From: Hyphomicrobiaceae bacterium
GTDB lineage: Bacteria; Pseudomonadota; Alphaproteobacteria; Rhizobiales; Hyphomicrobiaceae
Reading direction: 5' to 3'
Assembly (NCBI GenBank): GCA_025351355.1
Contig: JANXWC010000139.1
Location: 1 to 64,000, forward strand
Length of the DNA: 64,000 bases
Shown here: piece after piece, positions 42,233-51,102 of the stretch
How the letters are laid out: every line of letters begins with the position of its first letter
How positions within the stretch are numbered: position 1 is the first letter of the stretch
Translations under genes and position numbers: made by a program
The notes under the pieces: generated by a model
What the model saw: only the letters and a program-made list of their open reading frames with translations
Told to the model about the DNA's origin: nothing
Databases searched by the model: none

Positions 42233-44572
42233 TCAGCCGCCGATTTTGGAAAAATCGGCAACTCCCATGGTCGCCGAGCGGATCTCTGCAAGCAACCGCA
42301 GACGAGTCTCGCGCAAGGCCGCATCGTCGGCGTTGACCGTCACATGCTCAAAGAACGCATCAACCGGCGCTCGCAACTCTGCCAGCGCGTTCATTGCCCC
42401 GGTGAAGTTTTCGACGTGTATCGCGGCCAGCGTATCGCTGCGCACGCTCGCCAAAGCCACCGCCAGCGCCTTCTCGGTCGGCTCCTGGATCAGCTTCGGA
42501 TCGTGCACGCCAGCATATCGCTTCTTGTCCTTCTTTTCCTCGATTGCGAGGATGTTGGCCGCACGTTTCACCCCCGCCAGCAGATTGGCGCCATCGTCGG
42601 TCTTGAGGAAACCGCCCAGCGCATCCACCCGCTTGACGACAAGTGCGAAATCATCCTGTCCCGCCAGCGCGAACACCGCGTCGATCAGGTCGTGACGCGC
42701 GCCTTTGTCACGCAAGTAGACCTTGAGCCGATCGGCAAAGAAGGCCAGCAGGTCGCGCCGCACCGGACCGAAAAAGCCTTCAAACTCCAGCATCCGCTGA
42801 CCGTCGAAAAATTCCGCTTCCTGATCGCCGCCAGGCTGGCCGCCGCCGGCGTTCTCGCGGATCACACTGGCGAACAAAGCCGCTTCGCCAAAGGTCTTGT
42901 GCTGGCCGGGAACGCCTTCCTTGATCTGATAACCGGCGAGTGCCTGCACCACACCATTGGTCGATTGATGGTCCGACTGGTCGGCGACGGTGGAGAAGTA
43001 AGCGGCATAGACATGATCGATGATGCGGGCCAGCGGCAATCGCACGTCGTTTTCGAGCAGGATGCGAATGACGCCAAGTGCCGCGCGCCGCAACTGATAG
43101 GGATCGCCGGAGCCGGTCGGCTTTTCGCCGATCGTCCAGAATCCAACTAACATATCGAGCTTGTCGGCCAATGCCACCGCAATCGCCACCGCATCGCCGG
43201 CGTCCGCCCGGGGTACGCTGTCGCCGGCCCCTTTCGGCTTATAGTGAAGCTCGATGGCGCGCGCGATTTCTGGCTTTGTGCCCGCCTTCTCCGCATAGTA
43301 GCGCCCCATCAAACCCTGTAATTCCGGGAATTCCCCGACCATGCCTGAAACAAGGTCCGCCTTGCAGATTTGCGCCGCACGCCGCGCGTCGTCTTTGTCG
43401 GCATCCACCGAGCCGGCAATCTCATAGGCAATTTCGGCGATGCGCTCGACGCGGTCGCGTTGGCTGCCGAGCTGTTCATGAAAAGTGATACCTGCCAATT
43501 GCGAAGCCATCTCGTCGAGCGGCCGCTTCAAGTCCTGATCCCAGAAAAACTTCGCATCTGACAGGCGCGCACGGATGACCTTCTCATTTCCTGCGATGAT
43601 TTGGTCGCCGTTGTCGGGGGCGATCAGGTTGGAGACCAGCAGGAACCGGTTGGTCAACTTCTTGCTCTTCGGGTCACGCAGCGAGAAGCACTTTTGGTGC
43701 GCCTTCATGGAGGTGGTGAGGCACTCGCCGGGTACATCGAGGAACGCCTTGTCGAAGGTGCCCATTAGCACGGTCGGCCATTCGGTGAGGCCGGCATTCT
43801 CCGCCGTCAGCGCGTCGTCGTCGACCAACTCGAGCTTGTGCGACTTGGCCTGCGCGCGCGCCTGTTCGGCGATCCAGCTGGCGCGTTCCGAGGCCGGCAA
43901 CAGCACTTTGTGATCCCTCAGCTTGACCCCATAGTCCTCAAAACTCGACACCTCAAATGGCGAATTGCCATGAAAACGATGGCCACGGGTGACGTTGCCC
44001 GAATGAATGCCCGCAATTTCAAACGGCACCACTTTGCCGCCGAACAGGCAGATGATGGACTGCAACGGGCGCACCCACTGAAAGTCACCCGCCCCCCAGC
44101 GCTGCGACTTCGGCCACGGGAACCGGCGCATGACGTCGGAAACGACCTCGGCGATGATGTCTGTGGCCGCGCGTCCGGGCTTGTCGATTTTTACGACGTA
44201 GTAGTCACCCTTTTTAGGATCGGTGGCGATCTCCGCCTCGGCAATGGACCCGAGACCGGCGCTTTTGATAAAACCGGCCAAAGCCTGCTCCGGCGCGCCG
44301 ACACGCGGCCCCTTGCGCTCCTCTGACAGGGCCGGGGATTGGCGCGGCACCGCCGCCACATGCAATGCCAACCGGCGTGGCGTGGCGTAGGCGTGGGCCG
44401 CCCCCACCACCAGCCCCTGTGCGCCCAACCCATCCACAATAAGCCGCTGCAGGTCCTCAGCCGCGCGCGCTTGCATGCGGGCGGGGATTTCCTCGGAAAA
44501 AAGTTCGATCAGCAGTTCGGCTGTGGCGGCAGACTTGGACGCGGGCATGGGGGCGCTCTGACACTGTGACAT
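42233..44572 (-). CDS. glyS: glycyl-tRNA synthetase beta subunit
   Basis: The beta subunit of the alpha2beta2-type glycyl-tRNA synthetase, 779 residues. Family blocks: AELLIELFSEEIPARMQARA at the start, EMASQLAGITFHEQLGSQRD in the middle and HD-type plus anticodon-binding regions (YHKPKGAGD-like LHYKPKGAGDSVP, then KRVDALGGFLKTDDGANLLA). The catalytic alpha subunit gene (glyQ), usually directly upstream, is not next to it. ATG codons at 44572 or 44548 can both be the start; the latter begins just before the conserved part. Confidence 0.95.
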   Translation of the reverse strand: MSQCQSAPMPASKSAATAELLIELFSEEIPARMQARAAEDLQRLIVDGLGAQGLVVGAAHAYATPRRLALHVAAVPRQSPALSEERKGPRVGAPEQALAGFIKSAGLGSIAEAEIATDPKKGDYYVVKIDKPGRAATDIIAEVVSDVMRRFPWPKSQRWGAGDFQWVRPLQSIICLFGGKVVPFEIAGIHSGNVTRGHRFHGNSPFEVSSFEDYGVKLRDHKVLLPASERASWIAEQARAQAKSHKLELVDDDALTAENAGLTEWPTVLMGTFDKAFLDVPGECLTTSMKAHQKCFSLRDPKSKKLTNRFLLVSNLIAPDNGDQIIAGNEKVIRARLSDAKFFWDQDLKRPLDEMASQLAGITFHEQLGSQRDRVERIAEIAYEIAGSVDADKDDARRAAQICKADLVSGMVGEFPELQGLMGRYYAEKAGTKPEIARAIELHYKPKGAGDSVPRADAGDAVAIAVALADKLDMLVGFWTIGEKPTGSGDPYQLRRAALGVIRILLENDVRLPLARIIDHVYAAYFSTVADQSDHQSTNGVVQALAGYQIKEGVPGQHKTFGEAALFASVIRENAGGGQPGGDQEAEFFDGQRMLEFEGFFGPVRRDLLAFFADRLKVYLRDKGARHDLIDAVFALAGQDDFALVVKRVDALGGFLKTDDGANLLAGVKRAANILAIEEKKDKKRYAGVHDPKLIQEPTEKALAVALASVRSDTLAAIHVENFTGAMNALAELRAPVDAFFEHVTVNADDAALRETRLRLLAEIRSATMGVADFSKIGG

Positions 44573-44734
44573 GGAGTGCCGTGTGTAGCCGGTTCCTGGG
44601 CAGCCGCGAAGGGAGAAGTTTCCAGCACCACGTCAGGCACCCAGCCGGCGATCGGGGTCTTGCACAATTGGCGTGCTTCGTGATCATAACACGTGAGCAA
44701 ATGGGCGCGATGCGTTCCGGGCGGGAGTGACGGC

Positions 44735-45784
44735 ATGAAGCTGGCGACAATACGCGACGGGACGCGCGACGGTTCCCTTGCCGTCGTCTCGCGGGATTTG
44801 CGATTGGCGACCCGGGCAGAAGATGTCGTCGCGGGTCTCAGCACCCTGCAGGCGCTACTGGATGATTGGGACGAGTTGTCGCCGAAAGTCGAGCGCATCG
44901 CTGCGGAGCTGAACGAAGCGGCCGAAGGCGGCAGGCACGCCCCGTTTGCGACTTTCGCATTCGACCCGGACAAGGCGATGGCGCCGCTGCCGCGCGCTTA
45001 TCAATGGGCCGACGGTTCGGCCTATGTGAACCATGTGGAACTGGTGCGGCGGGCCCGCGGCGCCGACATGCCATCCAGCTTCTGGACGGATCCGCTGATG
45101 TACCAGGGCGGCTCGGATTCACTGACTGGCGCGCGCGAGGACATCGTCGTCGCGGATGCCGCGTTCGGGATCGATCTTGAAGGAGAAATCGCCGTGGTGA
45201 CGGGCGATGTGCCGATGGGCGTTGCTGCCGACGAGGCTGCCGGCCACATTCGCCTGTTGATGCTCGCCAACGACGTCAGCTTGCGCAATCTCATTCCCGG
45301 CGAACTCGCCAAGGGTTTCGGCTTCTTTCACGGCAAACCATCAACCGCTTTTGCCCCCGTGGCGGTCACCCCCGACGAGTTGGGGCCAGCCTGGCGCGCG
45401 TGTAAAGTGCATCTTGCCTTGCACACCTCGATCAACGGCACAGGTCTCGGCGCGCCCAATGCGGGCCACGACATGACATTCTCGTTCGCCGATCTGATCG
45501 TCCACGCGGCGAAGACGCGGCGGCTATCTGCCGGCACCATTGTCGGCTCGGGGACGGTATCGAACAAAGGCGCCGACGGCAGCCCGGGACTGCCCATGTC
45601 AGAGGGGGGCGCGGGCTACACTTGCCTCGCCGAAGTCCGCACGGTCGAAACCATTCGCCACGGCAAACCGCTGACGCCGTTTTTGAGCTTCGGCGATCGC
45701 GTACGGCTTGAAATTTTGGACGCTAACGGTGCATCGGTATTCGGCGCGATTGATCAGAAGGTAGTACGCTATGAAAGCGTATGA
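44735..45784 (+). CDS. fumarylacetoacetate hydrolase (FAH)-family protein
   Basis: A metal-dependent hydrolase/decarboxylase of 349 residues: N-terminal FAH_N part, then the metal site DLEGEIAVVTGDVPMG, a core segment LLMLANDVSLRNLIPGELAK and the C-terminal GTIVGSGTVSNKGADGSPGL. This subgroup cleaves C-C bonds of acylpyruvate- or oxaloacetate-like compounds in aromatic-compound degradation; substrate unknown. GGGAG lies 9 bases before the ATG at 44735. It overlaps a small membrane-protein gene at its end. Divergent from glyS. Confidence 0.88.
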   Translation: MKLATIRDGTRDGSLAVVSRDLRLATRAEDVVAGLSTLQALLDDWDELSPKVERIAAELNEAAEGGRHAPFATFAFDPDKAMAPLPRAYQWADGSAYVNHVELVRRARGADMPSSFWTDPLMYQGGSDSLTGAREDIVVADAAFGIDLEGEIAVVTGDVPMGVAADEAAGHIRLLMLANDVSLRNLIPGELAKGFGFFHGKPSTAFAPVAVTPDELGPAWRACKVHLALHTSINGTGLGAPNAGHDMTFSFADLIVHAAKTRRLSAGTIVGSGTVSNKGADGSPGLPMSEGGAGYTCLAEVRTVETIRHGKPLTPFLSFGDRVRLEILDANGASVFGAIDQKVVRYESV

Positions 45785-46094
45785 GACGACGCTCTTTGCG
45801 GCCACGCTGTTGATCGTGCCGGCGCTGGCATGGCTGGTTGGTGGTGTTATGGGGCGGCGCGACATGCGGATCGGCAGCGTCATTATTGCCGGCGGCTTGA
45901 TGGCGCTCGTCCCACATCTGGGTCGACTGGCGCTGCTCACTTTGTTTGATGCACGACCGTTTGCCGATGCCTTCCTCTATCAATTGAGCCGCACGCGGGA
46001 AAATCCCGAAGTCGGGCTATTCTTTGCAGCCCTAGGCGTGTTCATGACCATGCTGGGCTGGACCGCGACGCCGGTGTTGGCATCGAAATCCTGA
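45771..46094 (+). CDS. small four-helix membrane protein of unknown function
   Basis: 107 residues with about three to four hydrophobic stretches (TLFAATLLIVPALAWLVGGV, IGSVIIAGGLMALVPHLGRL, GLFFAALGVFMTMLGW). Its start overlaps the FAH gene by 14 bases, suggesting co-translation. No family recognised. It precedes the MBL-fold gene by 38 bases. Confidence 0.68.
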   Translation: MKAYETTLFAATLLIVPALAWLVGGVMGRRDMRIGSVIIAGGLMALVPHLGRLALLTLFDARPFADAFLYQLSRTRENPEVGLFFAALGVFMTMLGWTATPVLASKS

Positions 46095-46132
46095 GCCGGC
46101 GACGCACATCGCAAGATTTCTGGAGACTACCT

Positions 46133-47089
46133 ATGACCAAGTCCGGCTTCGCTTCAACAGGCGACATGAGCGAAAAAACGGTCAGCTTCTCGAGCCTCGG
46201 GGCGGGCCTTTATGCCTACACTGCCGAGGGCGATCCCAACACCGGCGTCATCGTCGGCGACGACTGCTGCATGGTAATCGACGCGCAGGCCACGCCGACG
46301 ATGGCCAAGGATGTGATCGCCCGCGTCAAAGCGGTGACCGACAAGCCGATCAAGTATGTGTTGCTATCGCATTATCATGCTGTGCGGGTGCTTGGCGCAT
46401 CGGGTTTTGCCGCCTCCGAGGTGATCGCCAGCGAAACCACGCGCAAACTGATCGTTGAACGCGGTGAACAGGACAAGGCGAGCGAGATCGGCCGCTTTCC
46501 ACGCCTGTTCCGTGGCGTCGAGAGCGTGCCACCCGGCATGACCTGGCCAACGGTGACCTTCAACGACCGCATGACGCTATGGCTCGGCAAGCGGCGCGTC
46601 GACATCATCCACCTCGGCCGCGGGCACACCGCCGGTGATACCGTCGCATGGGTGCCGGACGCCAGCGTCATGTTCTCCGGCGATCTCGTCGAATACAAGT
46701 CTGCATGCTACTGCGGCGACGCCCATTTCCGCGACTGGCCGGCAACACTAGACCGCCTGCAGACGTATAAACCGCATGCATTGGTGCCCGGCCGGGGCGA
46801 CGCCTTGGGGGGGGCTGCCAAAGTTGCCGAGGCCATCAAGCTGACGCGCGATTTCCTCGCCGCCACATTCGAGCCGGCGGAACTGGCTGTGGCACAGGGC
46901 AAGTCGTTGAAGGAAACCTTCGCCGCAGTGCGCGCGGTGATGGACAAGCCGTTCGGTAGCTACGCCATTTACGAGCACTGCCTGCCGTTCAATGTCTCCC
47001 GCGCCTACGACGAAGCCCGCGGCATCGACTGGCCCACCATCTGGACCGACGTGCGCGATCGCGACATGTGGGCGGCGCTGCAGGGGTAA
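46133..47089 (+). CDS. MBL-fold metallo-hydrolase with a reduced metal motif
   Basis: A metallo-beta-lactamase fold of 318 residues. The first metal motif reads SHYHAVRVLGASGF instead of HxHxDH, and the last His is replaced in ALVPGRGDAL (usual PGHG). HLGRGHTAGDTVAW and MFSGDLVEY preserve His and Asp ligands. This SHYHAVR subgroup occurs in proteobacteria with unknown substrate. The start is the ATG giving MTKSGFASTG, after a GGAGA at about 46120. The altered site suggests one metal or none. Confidence 0.85.
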   Translation: MTKSGFASTGDMSEKTVSFSSLGAGLYAYTAEGDPNTGVIVGDDCCMVIDAQATPTMAKDVIARVKAVTDKPIKYVLLSHYHAVRVLGASGFAASEVIASETTRKLIVERGEQDKASEIGRFPRLFRGVESVPPGMTWPTVTFNDRMTLWLGKRRVDIIHLGRGHTAGDTVAWVPDASVMFSGDLVEYKSACYCGDAHFRDWPATLDRLQTYKPHALVPGRGDALGGAAKVAEAIKLTRDFLAATFEPAELAVAQGKSLKETFAAVRAVMDKPFGSYAIYEHCLPFNVSRAYDEARGIDWPTIWTDVRDRDMWAALQG

Positions 47090-47201
47090 GACGGAGCAGG
47101 CGTGCGCGATCGAAAATCAGGTTGCATAAAACGGCCAGCTTGTGGTGCTCGTGTCCTTGCCACCGTCACTATTATGCAGGTTGGTACGCCTCCCGCAGCG
47201 C

Positions 47202-47822
47202 TTAACCGCTCTTGCTCTTCTTGACCTTGTTAGCCGTCGGTGCTGGCGCCGGCACGGGCTCCGCCACCGGTGGTCGCAGCACCTGCACCTGACAGCCATC
47301 GCCGCCTTGCGCCCAGCCGATGACGTCGGTCCGTACCGCATCGGCCAAATCCTTGGGCAACTTGATGTTGGTCATGCTGACCCGCGTATCGGTGCCGCCA
47401 CCTTCGGGGGTCAGATCGATACGGAAGGCGCGTGGACCCCACGGGTGTTTCTGCGTGGTGTCACGCTCCTGAAGCACGATTTCGGCCTGGCCACCTGTGG
47501 TCGGCGATGCGGCGTCGGCATGGAAAATATACGTGTTCTTGAGCGGTCCCTGGGGACCCATCCAGCATGTGAGGGCTTTCTGCGCGATTGCCGCGTACAC
47601 CACCGTCGGCGGTTGGGCGGCTAATGCGGAATCGGCGGCAGGCAACGCAGCCGGTAAAGAGGCGGTCGTCAGCACATTGCTCAACACCGCACTGGGATTT
47701 CCACTGCAGCCCGTCAGTAGCAGCGCTACCGCTGCAATTGCCCCTTGGCCTGTCCATGTTCCGGACGCCGGGATCAACGATATTTTACGCCCATGGCGAC
47801 GATCAGATTTGAGATTTTGCAT
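47202..47822 (-). CDS. lipoprotein of unknown function
   Basis: From the ATG at 47822 the product has 206 residues with a lipobox (ALLLTGCSGNPS) after a long basic N-terminus, so it is anchored to a periplasmic membrane face. The middle has TCWMGPQGPLKNTYIFHADA and a FRIDLTPEGGGTDTRVSM segment; the end is Pro/Lys-rich (PVPAPAPTANKVKKSKSG). No domain identified. It lies ~100 bases after fliJ on the same strand, but a flagellar role is not evident. Confidence 0.65.
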   Translation of the reverse strand: MQNLKSDRRHGRKISLIPASGTWTGQGAIAAVALLLTGCSGNPSAVLSNVLTTASLPAALPAADSALAAQPPTVVYAAIAQKALTCWMGPQGPLKNTYIFHADAASPTTGGQAEIVLQERDTTQKHPWGPRAFRIDLTPEGGGTDTRVSMTNIKLPKDLADAVRTDVIGWAQGGDGCQVQVLRPPVAEPVPAPAPTANKVKKSKSG

Positions 47823-47923
47823 CGGACCTGTAGGCCCGAAAGAGGCGCCAATGTCTAGACGGCGACCGAACAACAATGGGCATAAATTACAGCGCGGTGC
47901 AAAAACTCGCAACTGTTGCAGAA

Positions 47924-48301
47924 TCAACCGTAGGCGACGCCATTGCGCTCGATCTTGCCGATCATCCGAGCGTTGTCTCGGGCTTCATCGGCTTCAAGTG
48001 CCGCCAACGATTCGCGTGCCAGTTCGTGCGCGGCCATCGCAACGTCCAACTGAGCCTTCAGATCGGCAACTGACACAAGCAACTTATCGCGCCGGAGGGC
48101 TGCGGCCTTGGCAAAGGTTGAATAGGAGAAATGCGCGGCATCTTTCACGCCGGTCCGCTCTTCCTCGGAAACAATCTGGCGCTCAAGATCAGCAGCCATG
48201 TTCTCGAAGTCCCTGATCATGGACCTGAGATCCTCAGCCTTGCGCAATCTCTCAGCCACGTCGAAGCGCTTGGCGCGCAATGCCGAATCTCTGGACTTCA
48301 T
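47924..48301 (-). CDS. fliJ: FliJ-like flagellar export chaperone
   Basis: A 125-residue coiled-coil protein (KSRDSALRAKRFDVAERLRK, then LDVAMAAHELARESLAALEA near the end), matching the general FliJ pattern; it would aid the flagellar type III export ATPase. Identification rests on size, coiled-coil content and position: fliJ next to ctrA is conserved in Rhizobiales. The usual fliI gene is not beside it. Start at 48301 after a short open upstream frame. Confidence 0.7.
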   Translation of the reverse strand: MKSRDSALRAKRFDVAERLRKAEDLRSMIRDFENMAADLERQIVSEEERTGVKDAAHFSYSTFAKAAALRRDKLLVSVADLKAQLDVAMAAHELARESLAALEADEARDNARMIGKIERNGVAYG

Positions 48302-48901
48302 GACGCGATACCCCTGCAACTCGTTCTGGCAAGTAAAACTAGATCAACTATCGTGCCAATTCCTTCGGCCATCAGCATACCGCCGGCCTTTAGGTAATGA
48401 TGCGTTGCGGACGATCAGCCCGATTGCGCCTCACCTGAGTGTATCATCTGCCATTAATCATTTAAGTTGCGGTAAAGCAACGCTGCATCTTCTAAATAAC
48501 TATCCAGGCCAGATCTGCCGAATTTGCGACAATTGACACTTCCCCGCCGAGTCGCAAATCAGTTAACGATGTCACACGACTTCGGGTGGCGAGCTGGAAA
48601 GTCAGACGTCTGCATACACTCCATGGGCCCAAACCCATGAAGTGCGTGCGTTTTCAGGCTTCGCCTCCAAAGACAGCTCAACAATGTACGGGATTGATTG
48701 GGCGTGCCGTTTTGATACCGGCATGGTCAAAAAAATGTGCCGGAATGGGGAAGATTTTTCAGTCCTTCCGCAAAAGTTAATTAGGGTTTGTTAACTTTTG
48801 ACAGTTAACGTCGTGGAAATAGAGCTCAGTATTCGTTGTGGCGTTCTCTTTGCGAACTAGGGCAAGCGGCCTGTCATCAGGCAGGGGACGAGAGGAAAGA
48901 C
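48302..48901. promoter_or_regulatory. ctrA upstream regulatory region
   Basis: 600 bases between divergent fliJ and ctrA with no gene. It holds a GAGTC (GANTC, CcrM methylation site) at 48549-48553, several TTAAC half-sites clustered near 48783-48810 (one spaced as ATTA-N7-TTAAC, close to the CtrA box), and an 18-base palindrome near 48620-48640. This resembles the multi-input, cell-cycle controlled ctrA promoters known from Caulobacter and rhizobia. Exact promoter positions cannot be assigned. Confidence 0.55.
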
Positions 48902-49600
48902 ATGCGAGTTCTTCTAATTGAAGATGACAGCGCCACAGCGCAAAGCATCGAACTAATGCTCCAATCGGAAGGTTTCAATATCTACACCACCGATCTCGGT
49001 GAAGAGGGTGTAGATCTTGGCAAGCTGTACGATTACGATATCATTCTGCTCGATATCAATCTGCCCGATATGAGTGGCTACGAAGTCTTGAAAACACTTC
49101 GGGTCTCCAAGGTTCAGACCCCGATCCTCATCCTTTCCGGATTGATCGGCATCGAGGACAAAGTGCGCGGCCTCGGCTTCGGCGCCGACGATTACATGAC
49201 CAAGCCGTTCCACAAGGACGAACTGGTCGCCCGCATTCATGCCATCGTGCGGCGCTCCAAAGGCCATGCCCAGTCGGTCATCGAAACCGGCGACCTCAAG
49301 GTCAATCTCGACACGAAAACGGTTGAAGTACACGCCCAACGTGTTCATCTGACCGGCAAAGAATACCAGATGCTTGAGCTGCTTTCCTTGCGTAAAGGCA
49401 CGACACTGACCAAGGAAATGTTCCTCAACCACTTATATGGCGGCATGGACGAGCCCGAATTAAAGATCATCGACGTGTTCATCTGCAAATTGCGCAAGAA
49501 GCTGCAAGCTGCAACCGGCGGCAAGCATTACATCGAAACGGTTTGGGGCCGCGGCTATGTGCTGCGTGATCCCGGCGACGAAGGCAATGTGGCGGCCTGA
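48902..49600 (+). CDS. ctrA: cell-cycle response regulator CtrA
   Basis: An OmpR-family regulator, 232 residues, that silences origin firing and activates division, flagellar and pilus genes in alphaproteobacteria; it also controls GTA expression in several species. The receiver has the phosphoacceptor Asp51 (LLDINLPD), the acidic pair IEDD, and the K in [10 protein letters not shown]. The DNA-binding domain reads [20 protein letters not shown] and ends [16 protein letters not shown]. The C-terminal VAA is the expected ClpXP degradation tag (..NVAA). AGAGGAAAGA precedes the ATG. Confidence 0.96.
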   Translation: MRVLLIEDDSATAQSIELMLQSEGFNIYTTDLGEEGVDLGKLYDYDIILLDINLPDMSGYEVLKTLRVSKVQTPILILSGLIGIEDKVRGLGFGADDYMTKPFHKDELVARIHAIVRRSKGHAQSVIETGDLKVNLDTKTVEVHAQRVHLTGKEYQMLELLSLRKGTTLTKEMFLNHLYGGMDEPELKIIDVFICKLRKKLQAATGGKHYIETVWGRGYVLRDPGDEGNVAA

Positions 49601-49631
49601 ACCAACCGACTAAGCTGCATTCGAATTGAAC

Positions 49632-49660
49632 AAGGGGATCTCCAGAAGGTCCCCTTTTTC
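49632..49660 (+). terminator. rho-independent terminator of ctrA
   Basis: A stem AAGGGGA/TCCCCTT around an 11-base loop is followed by a run of five T residues, 31 bases after the ctrA stop. Confidence 0.8.
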
Positions 49661-49814
49661 TTGTACGCCAGTTCACCCTTGCCTCCAAACCCCTCCTTTT
49701 AATCATTCTAATTCAAAAACATAAGCTTTGACAGCGCGCCGTTGTTCTGCAATTTAAAAAGTCACTGCAACCGATGGCAGGGCCTTGAACCCTACAGATT
49801 GGGATGACCTCGAG

Positions 49815-50174
49815 ATGACTTTTTCTGCGATCCTCACCGCGAACCGACCGTGGCATGTTTTGACTATTGCCGCACTGATAACATTTGCCAGTACCAGCGT
49901 TGGTGTGGCGCAAGAAGCCAGCCACACCCTGACTATCCGTGATGGCAAGTTCGAGCCAAGCACGTTAGAGGTCAAGGCAGGCGTTAAATTCAAACTGACA
50001 ATAACCAACGCAACCAAGAAGTCGGCTGAATTTGAAAGCGCCGAACTCAATCGCGAGAAAGTCATCCCCGCAGGCGCGAGTGGTAGTGTTTTCATTGGCC
50101 CGCTGCAACCTGGCAGTTATCCTTTCGTCGATGACTTCAACAAATCGGCGACGGGCCAGATCGTGGCCAAGTAG
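49815..50174 (+). CDS. exported cupredoxin-like protein, EfeO N-domain type
   Basis: From the ATG at 49815 the product has 119 residues: a signal peptide (PWHVLTIAALITFASTSVGVAQ), then a single cupredoxin-like domain (FEPSTLEVKAGVKFKLTITN, AEFESAELNREKVIPAG and the pattern LQPGSYPFVDDF). This equals the first domain of EfeO. It lies 62 bases upstream of an FTR1 permease gene, so it probably delivers iron from the periplasm to the permease. The EfeO M75 domain and EfeB peroxidase are not present here. Confidence 0.8.
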   Translation: MTFSAILTANRPWHVLTIAALITFASTSVGVAQEASHTLTIRDGKFEPSTLEVKAGVKFKLTITNATKKSAEFESAELNREKVIPAGASGSVFIGPLQPGSYPFVDDFNKSATGQIVAK

Positions 50175-50236
50175 GTCATCTTCCAGCCGCAGGCCCTCGA
50201 GTGTAACATCCCGAAATCCGTGTTGAAACGAGCAAC

Positions 50237-51076
50237 ATGTTCGCTACCGCCCTGATCGTCTTTCGCGAAGTCCTCGAAGCTGCGCTCATCGTTTCGATCG
50301 TCATGGCGGCTTCCAAAAGTGTCGCCGATCGCGGCGTTTGGGTTGCGGGCGGCATCTTCGGAGGTGTGGTCGGAGCCGCTCTGGTTGCAATTTTCGCCGG
50401 GTACATTGCTGACGTTGCAACTGGAATTGGCCAGGAACTGCTCAACGCCAGTGTCCTCGCGCTCGCGGTCGTCATGCTCGGCTGGCACAGCATCTGGATG
50501 GCCACCCATGGCCGCGAGATGGCGCAAAATTTGGGCGCGATCGGCGCGGCCGTTTCCTCGGGTCATCGCCCGCTTTATGCCTTGGCGCTCGCGACGGGAT
50601 CGGCTGTGCTGCGCGAAGGCTCGGAGACTGTGTTGTTCCTCAATGGCATCGCCGCCGGCGAACACGATGCCGCGTACGCTTTATTGGCTGGCGGCATGAT
50701 CGGGTTGGCCGGTGGCATCGCTGCTGGCGCGGGCATGTACTTCGGCCTGTTACGTATTCCGGTTCGCTATCTCTTCAGTGTTACCAATTGGATGGTTCTG
50801 CTGTTAGCCGCGGGCATGGCTTCGCAAGCCGCCGGATTTCTCGTGCAGGCAGGCCTTGTGCCCGATCTCGGCGCACCGATCTGGGATACCTCATGGCTGC
50901 TGTCTGAAAAGAGCCTGTTCGGCAGAGTGATGCATGCGCTCGTCGGCTACGTATCCCGCCCGGCCGGCATTCAGGTACTCCTGTTCGTGGCGACTTTGCT
51001 TGGAATTACTGTCCTGACGCGGTTATTTGGCACGTCGCAACATGCGGCGCGCAAATCTGTCACAACGCCAGTTTGA
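50237..51076 (+). CDS. FTR1-family iron permease (EfeU-like)
   Basis: Seven predicted membrane helices, 279 residues. The iron-transport REXXE motifs are present twice: REVLEAALIV near the start and REGSETVLF in the middle. With the cupredoxin protein upstream it makes a short EfeUO-type iron uptake pair in the inner membrane. The second motif has Ser-Glu (REGSE), the usual form. A multicopper oxidase or peroxidase partner is lacking locally. Confidence 0.92.
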   Translation: MFATALIVFREVLEAALIVSIVMAASKSVADRGVWVAGGIFGGVVGAALVAIFAGYIADVATGIGQELLNASVLALAVVMLGWHSIWMATHGREMAQNLGAIGAAVSSGHRPLYALALATGSAVLREGSETVLFLNGIAAGEHDAAYALLAGGMIGLAGGIAAGAGMYFGLLRIPVRYLFSVTNWMVLLLAAGMASQAAGFLVQAGLVPDLGAPIWDTSWLLSEKSLFGRVMHALVGYVSRPAGIQVLLFVATLLGITVLTRLFGTSQHAARKSVTTPV

Positions 51077-51102
51077 TCCGTGGTTGCTTGGCCGTCGAAC
51101 AC

